Shown piece after piece: positions 6,326 to 11,795 of a stretch of DNA of 11,795 nt (the stretch's first letter is position 1; each line of letters starts with the position of its first letter). Below the pieces are notes generated by a model, which worked only from the letters and a program-made list of their open reading frames with translations, searched no databases and was not told the DNA's origin. Position numbers and translations under genes: made by a program. Origin of the DNA: Nitrococcus sp. (GTDB lineage Bacteria > Pseudomonadota > Gammaproteobacteria > Nitrococcales > Nitrococcaceae); NCBI GenBank assembly GCA_030452365.1, contig JAKDMK010000038.1, positions 1-11,795 on the forward strand. Reading direction: 5' to 3'.

Positions 6326-6790
6326 ATGAGACTGACCCGATATACCGACTATTGTCTGCGGGTATTGATGTATCTCGGTGTCAAGGGAGATGAGCTGGCC
6401 ACGATCAAGGAGATCGCCGAGCGCTACGACATCTCGAAGAACCACCTCATGAAGGTCGCCTATGAGCTCAATCGTCTCGGCTATATTGAGACTATTCGGG
6501 GCAAAAACGGCGGTATGCATTTACGTCTTGCACCCGAGCAGATAAATCTCGGCCGATTGGTTCGGGATACCGAGAGCGATCTAGCCATCGTCGAGTGCTT
6601 CGCAACAAACGGGCATTGCAGCATCACCCCGTCCTGCGTGCTCAAAGACGTGCTCGGCGAAGCCTTGGACGCGTTCTTTAGCGTGCTCTCCCAGTACACC
6701 CTGCATGATCTGCTGGGGCCCAAGCACGACCTGGGATTGCTGCTCGGCGTCCAACAGCGGGAGGTGCGTCAGCCGCATCAGTTACGCTGA
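6326..6790 (+). CDS. nsrR: NsrR, nitric-oxide-sensing Rrf2-family repressor
   Basis: This 154-residue Rrf2-family regulator binds DNA through a [4Fe-4S] cluster that nitric oxide destroys, releasing genes for NO detoxification. The winged helix covers about residues 1-80, with the recognition region SKNHLMKVAYELNRLGYI and the wing RGKNGGMHL. Cys91, Cys98 and Cys104 match the three cluster ligands of characterised NsrR, and Asp8 matches the acidic fourth ligand; the sequence TRYTDY at 4-9 and HCSITPSC at 97-104 are typical. This separates it from IscR, whose cysteine spacing differs. ATG at 6326 has GGAAG 7 bases upstream. Its usual targets (hmp, norB, ytfE/dnrN) are not in the window. The last 13 bases overlap the convergent gene. 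Confidence 0.93.
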   Translation: MRLTRYTDYCLRVLMYLGVKGDELATIKEIAERYDISKNHLMKVAYELNRLGYIETIRGKNGGMHLRLAPEQINLGRLVRDTESDLAIVECFATNGHCSITPSCVLKDVLGEALDAFFSVLSQYTLHDLLGPKHDLGLLLGVQQREVRQPHQLR

Positions 6791-7236
6791 GCCGCCGCGC
6801 GATCTGATTCCTGCGCGAGTACGTCGATCGTGCGCCGCGCGTCCTCGCGGGCCACCTCCAGGATGTGGCGTACCGCCTCGGGTAGCCCTTCGGCAAGCGC
6901 GGCATTGGCCAATGCCATTATTCGCTGCTCATCGTCGATTCGCTCACGCAATACGGCCGTCGCGCCCCGAGCGGCCAAGCGCGCCATGACACTTTCGTCC
7001 AAAATCTGAAGCGTATCGCGGTTGACATCCGCGGTATCGGGCAAGTCCCCGAGTCGACGTACCTGGTAACGCAAGCGCTGGGTCAGACCGTCGCGCTCAG
7101 CCGCAAATCGCCGCAAGGCGGCTTCGCCACCCGTTCCGGCAAGAATATCAGCCGCATGGCGATAACGCCGTGCGGTGGCCTCGCAGTGAGCCACTAGCTC
7201 GTTAAGCGCCACCTGTCGATCATCTTTGAGCATCAT
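6778..7236 (-). CDS. Ferritin-like four-helix protein, DUF2383-like
   Basis: This 152-residue protein is almost wholly helical and charged (Ala, Arg, Glu, Asp), with breaks near residues 33-37 and 63-70. The pattern, including FAAERDGLTQRLRYQVRRLG at 44-63 and the later RIDDEQRIM segment (99-107), resembles the PA2169/DUF2383 ferritin-like family, whose function is not established. Glu47, Glu103 and Glu127 could be metal ligands, but this is a guess. Two ATGs in a row (7234-7236 and 7231-7233) are possible starts, with GGGAG about 10 bases upstream inside purD. It overlaps purD by 17 bases, so it is probably translated from the purine operon mRNA, and its 3' end overlaps nsrR by 13 bases tail to tail. 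A purine-related role is not implied by the sequence. Confidence 0.7.
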   Translation of the reverse strand: MMLKDDRQVALNELVAHCEATARRYRHAADILAGTGGEAALRRFAAERDGLTQRLRYQVRRLGDLPDTADVNRDTLQILDESVMARLAARGATAVLRERIDDEQRIMALANAALAEGLPEAVRHILEVAREDARRTIDVLAQESDRAAAQRN

Positions 7237-8551
7237 CCTGATTCATCTCCCTATGCAAGCCTCGCCTGCGCTCCCGCTCCACCGCCCGATAACCGATATC
7301 GCTACGATAGTAAACGTCATCCCAATGAATGCTTCGCACTAGCTCGTACGCCGGGACCTGAGCCAGTGCCACTGTCTCCCCGAGCGCGCACACCGAAAGC
7401 ACCCGCCCGCCAGTATTGATAATGTTGCCCTGCTCATCAAAGGCGGTCCCTGCATGGAATACCTTGCAGCTCGCTTGCTCGACTGCTGGCAGCCCCGTGA
7501 TAACGTGTCCCTTGCTGAAGGTACCAGGATAACCGCCGGATGCCATCACCACGGCGAGGCAGGCGCGCTCGTCCCAATCGGCCACGCATCGATCCAAACG
7601 CCCGGCGAGCGCGGCGTCGCACAGTTGGATCAGGTCGGATTTGAGCCGCATCAGAACAGGCTGGGCCTCAGGATCACCCAAGCGGACATTGAACTCGAGC
7701 ACCTTGGCTGAGCCATCCGCGGTAATCATCAGACCCGCGTAGAGAAAACCGACATAACGCCGGCCGTCTTTTGCCATCCCCGCGATGGTGGGCCCAATGA
7801 TCTCTTTCATGATGCGCCGCTGGCGCGATGCGCTCACCAGCGCAGCCGGTGAATAGGCACCCATACCGCCGGTGTTCGGCCCCCTCTCGCCATCGTCGCG
7901 GGCCTTATGGTCCTGGCTTGAGGCCAGCGGCAGCGCCTTTTCGCCGTCGGCCAGAACCATGAAACTCGCCTCCTCGCCCTGCAGATATTCTTCCACGACG
8001 ACTCGCTCACCGGCGGCACCAAAAACCTTGTCAACCAGAGCCGATTGCACGGCCTGCAGAGCCTCGTCCAAGCTCATGGCGACGGTCACGCCCTTGCCTG
8101 CGGCGAGGCCGTCCACTTTCACCACGATTGGCGCCCCCCGCTCGCGTATGTAATCACGCGCCGCGTCCGGATCCGTGAATACCCGATACTCGGCGGTTGG
8201 TATGCAATGGCGAACGAGGAAATCCTTGCAGAAGGCTTTGGAGCCCTCGAGCTCAGCGGCGCCTCGGCTCGGGCCAAAACAGCGCAATCCGGCGGCATTG
8301 AAGGCGTCGACCACCCCCATCAGCAGAGGGCCTTCGGGACCTGCAATGGTCAGGTCAACTTCATACTGGCGCGCAAAATCCACCAGCGCCGGGACGTCCT
8401 CGGCCCCGACCGCGACATTCTGGACCTTCGGCTCCTGCCGAGTTCCGGCATTACCCGGAGCAACGTAGACGAGATCGACACTAGCCGAGCGCGCCGCCGC
8501 CCACGCAAGCGCGTGCTCACGTGCGCCGCTGCCTATGACCAGAACCTTCAT
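7220..8551 (-). CDS. purD: PurD, phosphoribosylamine-glycine ligase (GAR synthetase)
   Basis: PurD joins phosphoribosylamine and glycine with ATP, the second step of de novo purine synthesis, in the cytoplasm. Motifs in order are GSGAREHAL (7-15), GPEGPL (71-76), the ATP-grasp lysine region VVKVDGLAAGKGV (143-155), QDHKARDDGERGPNTGGMGAY (213-233) and the metal-binding EFNVRLGDPEAQ (286-297), where most family members have RFGDPE. The chain is intact at 443 residues; the last 13 or so, after the family's usual end, are charged and lie where the gene approaches and overlaps the next frame. The ATG has GGAG 7 bases upstream. It follows purH after 74 bases; a CGGGATCCCG palindrome (8602-8611) sits in that gap. 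Confidence 0.97.
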   Translation of the reverse strand: MKVLVIGSGAREHALAWAAARSASVDLVYVAPGNAGTRQEPKVQNVAVGAEDVPALVDFARQYEVDLTIAGPEGPLLMGVVDAFNAAGLRCFGPSRGAAELEGSKAFCKDFLVRHCIPTAEYRVFTDPDAARDYIRERGAPIVVKVDGLAAGKGVTVAMSLDEALQAVQSALVDKVFGAAGERVVVEEYLQGEEASFMVLADGEKALPLASSQDHKARDDGERGPNTGGMGAYSPAALVSASRQRRIMKEIIGPTIAGMAKDGRRYVGFLYAGLMITADGSAKVLEFNVRLGDPEAQPVLMRLKSDLIQLCDAALAGRLDRCVADWDERACLAVVMASGGYPGTFSKGHVITGLPAVEQASCKVFHAGTAFDEQGNIINTGGRVLSVCALGETVALAQVPAYELVRSIHWDDVYYRSDIGYRAVERERRRGLHREMNQDDAQR

Positions 8552-8625
8552 GGCTTTGCTCCCACTCCTCCCGGCGGCGTACGGAAATGCTCTGCGGCCC
8601 GCGGGATCCCGTAGCGACCATAGGA

Positions 8626-10209
8626 TCAGTGCCGAAAATGCCGCATGCCCGCGAATACCATGGCGATCCCGTGCTCGTCCGCGGCGGCGATGACTTCGTC
8701 GTCGCGCACTGAGCCCCCGGGCTGAACGATGGCCTTGACACCGGCTGCAGCGGCATGATCGATGGCATCACGGAAAGGGAAGAATGCATCCGAGGCCAGT
8801 GCGGCGCCGTCGAGGCCAAGGCCAACTTCCGTCGCCTTGCGAGCGCCGATTCGCGCACTATCCACCCGGCTCATCTGCCCGGCGCCGATACCCAATGTGC
8901 GGCCATCGCGGGCGTAGACGATGGCATTGGATTTAACGAACTTGGCGACCTTCCAGGCAAACAGTAAATCGTTTAGCTCGCTCGTATCGGGAGCCCGGCG
9001 GCCGACCGGGCGCAGCTCACCGCCGGCCGGGAGAATCGCAGCGTCGATATCCTGAATCAGGAAGCCGCCACGCACGCGTTTGAGGTCATAGCCGTGATCC
9101 ACCTCGGCGTCCCACGGCCCATAGGCAAGCACCCGTATATTCTTCCGGATCGCGGTGCGCGCCAAAGCCTCATTGTCGATGCTCGGCGCGATGATCACCT
9201 CAACGAACTGGCGCTTGACAATCGCTTCGGCGGTCATCGCATCGAGCGGCCGATTGACGGCGATGATGCCGCCGAAGGCTGAGGTGGGGTCCGTCTGATA
9301 GGCCAGATCGTAGGCCTCGAGCAGCGAGTCCGCCATGGCCACCCCGCAGGGGTTGGCGTGTTTGACGATGACACAGGCCGGCCGGTCAAAGGCGCGAACA
9401 CACTCCAAGGCCGTGTCCGTATCCACGATATTATTGAACGAAAGCGTCTTGCCCTGCAGCTGAGCGGCGCTCGCCACCGAGCGCTCGCGCGCCCCCGGCT
9501 GCTGGAAGAAGGCCGCCCGCTGATGAGGGTTCTCCCCATAACGCAAGGCATGCGTCCTATTCAACGGCAGGCTGAACGTCTGCGGGAGCTCGCTGCCCTG
9601 CTCATGCGCAATCTTAGCCATGAAATAATGCGCGATGGCGGCATCGTAATGCGCGGTCTGCACAAAAGCCCGGGCGGCCAGCCTCTTGCGGGTAACTTCG
9701 GTCAACCCACCGTGCTCGTCCAACTCCTCGAGCACTCGGGGATAATCGGCCGCGGTCGTCACCACGGCGACCGCGGCATAGTTCTTCGCCGCGGCACGCA
9801 GCATCGCGACCCCACCGATGTCAATGTTCGCAAGGGCCTCCTCCTTAGCGCAATCGGGTTTGACCACGATCCTCTCGAATGGATACAAATTGACCACCAG
9901 CAGATCGATCGGCCGGATCCCATGCGCCTGCATAAGCGCGTCATCTGTCCCACGCCGCCCGAGCAAGGCCGCATGCACCATCGGATGCAGGGTCTTTACT
10001 CTCCCGTCCATGATCTCGGGAAAACCGGTATAGGTCGAGACATCCACTACCGGCAGCGCGGATTCGCGCAACTGCCGAGCTGTACCGCCGGTAGAGAGTA
10101 TCTCCACCCCACGCGCGGCCAGCGCGCCGGCGAAATCGACAATGCCGGTCTTATCCGAGACACTGATAAGCGCCCGTCGCACCGGACAGAGCAGAGGATC
10201 TACTGACAT
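8626..10209 (-). CDS. purH: PurH, bifunctional AICAR formyltransferase / IMP cyclohydrolase
   Basis: PurH carries out the last two steps of de novo IMP synthesis. The N-terminal cyclohydrolase domain (about 1-200) shows [17 protein letters not shown] (38-44) and [10 protein letters not shown] (67-76). The C-terminal formyltransferase domain shows RYGENPHQ (223-230), the catalytic Lys283-His284 in [18 protein letters not shown] (307-314) and the ending FAGMRHFRH. At 527 residues it is the usual length. The ATG at 10207-10209 is chosen over an in-frame start 29 codons upstream because it aligns with the family's N terminus; an AGGA lies about 10 bases before it. It lies 105 bases after fis with no clear terminator or strong promoter between, so read-through from fis is likely. 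Confidence 0.97.
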   Translation of the reverse strand: MSVDPLLCPVRRALISVSDKTGIVDFAGALAARGVEILSTGGTARQLRESALPVVDVSTYTGFPEIMDGRVKTLHPMVHAALLGRRGTDDALMQAHGIRPIDLLVVNLYPFERIVVKPDCAKEEALANIDIGGVAMLRAAAKNYAAVAVVTTAADYPRVLEELDEHGGLTEVTRKRLAARAFVQTAHYDAAIAHYFMAKIAHEQGSELPQTFSLPLNRTHALRYGENPHQRAAFFQQPGARERSVASAAQLQGKTLSFNNIVDTDTALECVRAFDRPACVIVKHANPCGVAMADSLLEAYDLAYQTDPTSAFGGIIAVNRPLDAMTAEAIVKRQFVEVIIAPSIDNEALARTAIRKNIRVLAYGPWDAEVDHGYDLKRVRGGFLIQDIDAAILPAGGELRPVGRRAPDTSELNDLLFAWKVAKFVKSNAIVYARDGRTLGIGAGQMSRVDSARIGARKATEVGLGLDGAALASDAFFPFRDAIDHAAAAGVKAIVQPGGSVRDDEVIAAADEHGIAMVFAGMRHFRH

Positions 10210-10314
10210 TTCGCGGATTTCCTGGCTGCCTGCTAACGCAATGATTGGTCGCGCTAAAATCTGGTGGTCATCAAGGCATACGGCGAGGCAAAGCACTGCG
10301 CCATGGCGGCAAGA

Positions 10315-10614
10315 TTAATGATCGAGCCCATAGTGCTGGAGCTTCTTGCGCAATGTGCTGCGATTGATGCCCAGCATTTCGGCCGCCTTGGTCTGATTGC
10401 CTGAACAGATCTGCATCACCGCTTCGAGCAGCGGGATCTCGACCTCGGTGAGAACCATCTTATAGAGGCCGCTGCACTGACAGCCATCAAGCAGGCGGAA
10501 GTAGTCACCGAGCGCCTCACGCACACAGGCCCGGATAGGACACTCCCCGCTCAACCCAGCACGATCGGTTTGATTCTCTTCCCGAGTACCAGGGACTATC
10601 GCTTGCTTTACCAT
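10315..10614 (-). CDS. fis: Fis, nucleoid-associated DNA-binding protein
   Basis: Fis is a small dimeric nucleoid protein that bends DNA and tunes rRNA promoters, recombination and growth-phase expression. The 99-residue product matches it along the C-terminal two thirds: VREALGDYF (31-39), YKMVLTEVEIPLLEAVM (51-67) and the helix-turn-helix GNQTKAAEMLGINRSTLRKK (72-91). The N-terminal 27 residues are divergent and cysteine-containing, as is common. Two starts compete: ATG at 10614 (99 residues, close to E. coli's 98) and an in-frame GTG at 10626 (103 residues); neither has a good Shine-Dalgarno sequence, and I prefer ATG on length. In enterics and pseudomonads dusB precedes fis; here the next upstream gene is DUF190, so fis leads the purine operon. 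Confidence 0.93.
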   Translation of the reverse strand: MVKQAIVPGTREENQTDRAGLSGECPIRACVREALGDYFRLLDGCQCSGLYKMVLTEVEIPLLEAVMQICSGNQTKAAEMLGINRSTLRKKLQHYGLDH

Positions 10615-10731
10615 GCCGCGAAACACAATCGGACTATTATGATGGGTCTATGGATCACGGGCGAAAAGGAACGCTTGATTACGCCCCAAATGGTGCTCTA
10701 GGCGGTTTCTGCCCCTAACTAAGGGTAGTCG

Positions 10732-10759
10732 ATTATAGCCAGTTTGCCTTTTGGGTCAA
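10732..10759 (-). promoter_or_regulatory. Strong sigma70 promoter of fis-purHD
   Basis: On the minus strand TTGACC (10754-10759, 5 of 6) and a perfect TATAAT (10732-10737) are 16 bases apart. Transcription would start near 10725, leaving a leader of about 110 bases before the fis ATG. It is among the best consensus promoters in the window, which fits fis as a highly expressed growth-phase gene. Confidence 0.65.
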
Positions 10760-10801
10760 AGCGCGCGGCCTTTCCAATGACAAATGACTCTGAGCGGAGG
10801 A

Positions 10802-10843
10802 CGTCCAGCACGGACGCATTCATAACCGGCGGGGTGTGCCGGT
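10802..10843. other. Two adjacent hairpins between DUF190 and fis
   Basis: CGTCC (10802-10806) pairs with GGACG (10812-10816) across a 5-base loop, and ACCGGC (10825-10830) pairs with GCCGGT (10838-10843) across 7 bases. They lie downstream of the DUF190 stop and upstream of the fis promoter, in the 299-base gene-free stretch 10627-10925. Neither is followed by a T-run, so they are not classical terminators, though they may protect the 3' end of the crcB-DUF190 transcript. Otherwise the stretch holds only the fis promoter and leader. Confidence 0.4.
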
Positions 10844-10925
10844 GCGGCCCTTCCCCCGGCGCTACACGCGCGAGCATGTGTTTTTTGCTGGGAAGGCCTG
10901 CAGACCGTAGATATAGCGGTGTGCC

Positions 10926-11264
10926 CTAAGGATTAACGCCGTCCTCACTGTCGTCTCCCAGCAGGCCGAATTCGACGGCGGTCTTGACATAGAAAAGCCG
11001 CACCCCCTCAGCGCGTAACCGCTCAAACAATCGGACAGCCTCTTCCGCGCTGACGACGATCACAATAGATACTGGCTGATCAGCCAACTCAAAAAAGTGC
11101 GCCGAGTGGATGCGATGGTGGTGCCCTACACCCTCGCTGGCGGGGATGACGGTAGCCCCTGGCAAACCCAATTCGTCAGCGAGATGAATGAGCCAATTGG
11201 CTATCGGTTTGCCGCGATGGCGGCGGCCCTGCTGGGTAAAGAAGGTGATTTGGTAGCCATTCAT
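10926..11264 (-). CDS. DUF190 family protein (PII-like fold)
   Basis: This 112-residue protein belongs to the DUF190 family, which is structurally related to PII signalling proteins and often adjoins crcB; its biochemical function is not established. Visible features are the ITFFTQQGRRHRGKP segment (6-20), the histidine-rich GVGHHHRIHSAHFFELADQP (46-65), a hydrophobic strand VSIVIVVS (65-72) and the helix EEAVRLFERLRAEG (74-87). The ATG at 11262-11264 is chosen because AAGGAG lies 7 bases upstream, although an open frame extends a further 113 codons across crcB in a different frame. It begins 11 bases after the crcB stop, so the two are surely one operon, and a role in fluoride tolerance or its sensing is inferred from that alone. 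Confidence 0.88.
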   Translation of the reverse strand: MNGYQITFFTQQGRRHRGKPIANWLIHLADELGLPGATVIPASEGVGHHHRIHSAHFFELADQPVSIVIVVSAEEAVRLFERLRAEGVRLFYVKTAVEFGLLGDDSEDGVNP

Positions 11265-11275
11265 CTCGCCTCTCC

Positions 11276-11659
11276 TTAATACGGGCTGATCCGATACCAT
11301 GTGGCCATGCCCGCCAACGTCATAATCAGTGAGCCGGCTACGTGAATGCTGATGGCGCCTATCGCCCATGCTAGCCGTCCTCCCTGAAGGAGCGTCACCA
11401 CTTCGGCGGAGAACGTCGAGAACGTCGAAAGTCCACCGCATAGACCGGTGATAATGAACAGCCGCCACTCCGGCGCAACGCCAGGTACCTGCGCGAAATA
11501 GGCGACCGCAAAACCAACGATGTAGCCGGCGATCAGGTTGGCCGACAAGGTACCGGGCGGCACGGTGGGGAACAGGCTGTTGAGTTTGAGCCCAAGGCCC
11601 CATCGAAGAACTCCCCCGAGCCCGGCGCCCAGCGCGATGGCAAGAATCGGCTTACACAT
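11276..11659 (-). CDS. crcB: CrcB/Fluc fluoride channel
   Basis: CrcB is an inner-membrane channel that lets fluoride leave the cell, working as a dual-topology dimer. The 127-residue protein has the usual length, four membrane segments (about 3-22, 36-57, 66-92 and 97-120), the conserved Asn41 in SANLIAGY, and the signature [12 protein letters not shown] at 75-86, which supplies the pore phenylalanines and the central sodium site. The ATG at 11657-11659 is preferred over one 27 codons upstream because AGGGA lies 7 bases before it and [16 protein letters not shown] matches the family's N terminus. It is followed after 11 bases by DUF190. No promoter is certain in the 136 bases left upstream. 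Confidence 0.96.
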   Translation of the reverse strand: MCKPILAIALGAGLGGVLRWGLGLKLNSLFPTVPPGTLSANLIAGYIVGFAVAYFAQVPGVAPEWRLFIITGLCGGLSTFSTFSAEVVTLLQGGRLAWAIGAISIHVAGSLIMTLAGMATWYRISPY

Positions 11660-11795
11660 TGCATCGTCCCTTGTTGAAGGTTCTTCTGGGAACAGGCAAA
11701 GCGACACCTGCGTGGCCTGTCCGACCAAGACGTAGGTCATAGATCACACGCCGGGTTCCGCTGTGATGAGTTCCGGCAGGTCGTTGCGTGGGTTA
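11660..11795. other. Upstream region of crcB, no riboswitch recognised
   Basis: I read this stretch in the crcB direction for the fluoride riboswitch (a GATG-containing 5' part and a GCTGATG-like 3' part with pseudoknot) and found neither. The frame open from 11740 into crcB is probably untranslated. The window ends before any upstream gene. Confidence 0.4.

Noticed and set aside
7021..7032. 12-base match GTTGACATCCGC to 4861-4872
   Set aside because: It lies inside the ferritin-like coding sequence, and a 12-base match is expected by chance in a window of this size.
8045..8614. 189-codon open frame on + strand
   Set aside because: It is antisense to purD and the purH-purD gap, with no ribosome binding site or recognisable family.
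9358..10206. 282-codon open frame on + strand
   Set aside because: It lies wholly antisense to purH, whose protein matches its family end to end; the frame is a by-product of GC-rich codon use.
10229..10245. PurR-like ACGCAATGATTGG upstream of purH
   Set aside because: Only about 9 of 16 positions match the enteric PurR operator and the right half site is missing; LacI-type PurR is not expected in every gammaproteobacterium.
11265..11603. N-terminal extension of the DUF190 frame through crcB
   Set aside because: It reads crcB out of frame; the internal ATG at 11264 has a strong Shine-Dalgarno sequence and starts the family-typical protein.
11660..11795. Fluoride riboswitch upstream of crcB
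   Set aside because: The conserved GATG-containing 5' part and the GCTGATG-like 3' part are not present in the crcB-strand sequence.

Overview
The window looks like ordinary chromosomal core sequence from a GC-rich, non-enteric gammaproteobacterium. Three things support this. First, rppH-ptsP are abutting genes with a divergent HAD-IB phosphatase beside them, an order I know from Pseudomonas. Second, fis-purH-purD run in that order, again as in pseudomonads. Third, heme synthesis is served by HemJ rather than HemG. The genus cannot be fixed from the sequence. I see no CRISPR array, tRNA, rRNA, prophage or intact insertion sequence.

Layout. (A) 1-1104: hemJ (+) faces a bfd-type [2Fe-2S] ferredoxin gene (-) across a 350-base gap. 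bfd has a clear sigma70-type promoter and a Fur-like AT-rich dyad just upstream. (B) 1105-4740: rppH (RNA pyrophosphohydrolase) runs directly into ptsP (enzyme I-Ntr, GAF domain plus full EI body) with stop and start codons abutting. A HAD-IB phosphatase with a TTG start is transcribed the other way. rppH has a GTG start, no Shine-Dalgarno sequence and an extended -10 element placed so that the mRNA would be leaderless or nearly so. (C) 4741-5177: 437 bases without a credible gene, holding an 11-bp inverted repeat, a terminator-like hairpin and a sequence resembling an insertion-sequence end. (D) 5178-6790: a 3-hydroxyisobutyrate dehydrogenase-family gene, then nsrR, a nitric-oxide sensing Rrf2 repressor with all three cluster cysteines. 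A candidate NsrR box lies over the nsrR promoter, suggesting autoregulation. (E) 6778-10760: the leftward unit fis-purH-purD-(ferritin-like four-helix gene), with a strong promoter before fis. The last gene overlaps purD by 17 bases and the convergent nsrR by 13. The usual dusB is absent upstream of fis in this window. (F) 10926-11659: crcB and a DUF190 gene, a probable two-gene fluoride-resistance operon. No fluoride riboswitch is recognisable upstream.

Functionally the window combines housekeeping (purine synthesis, heme synthesis, RNA 5'-end processing, nitrogen PTS signalling) with iron, nitric-oxide and fluoride stress genes. I found no convincing new multi-gene system. The points most worth checking are the regulatory ones (the NsrR box, leaderless rppH, the bfd control region) and the ferritin-like gene at the end of the purine operon.
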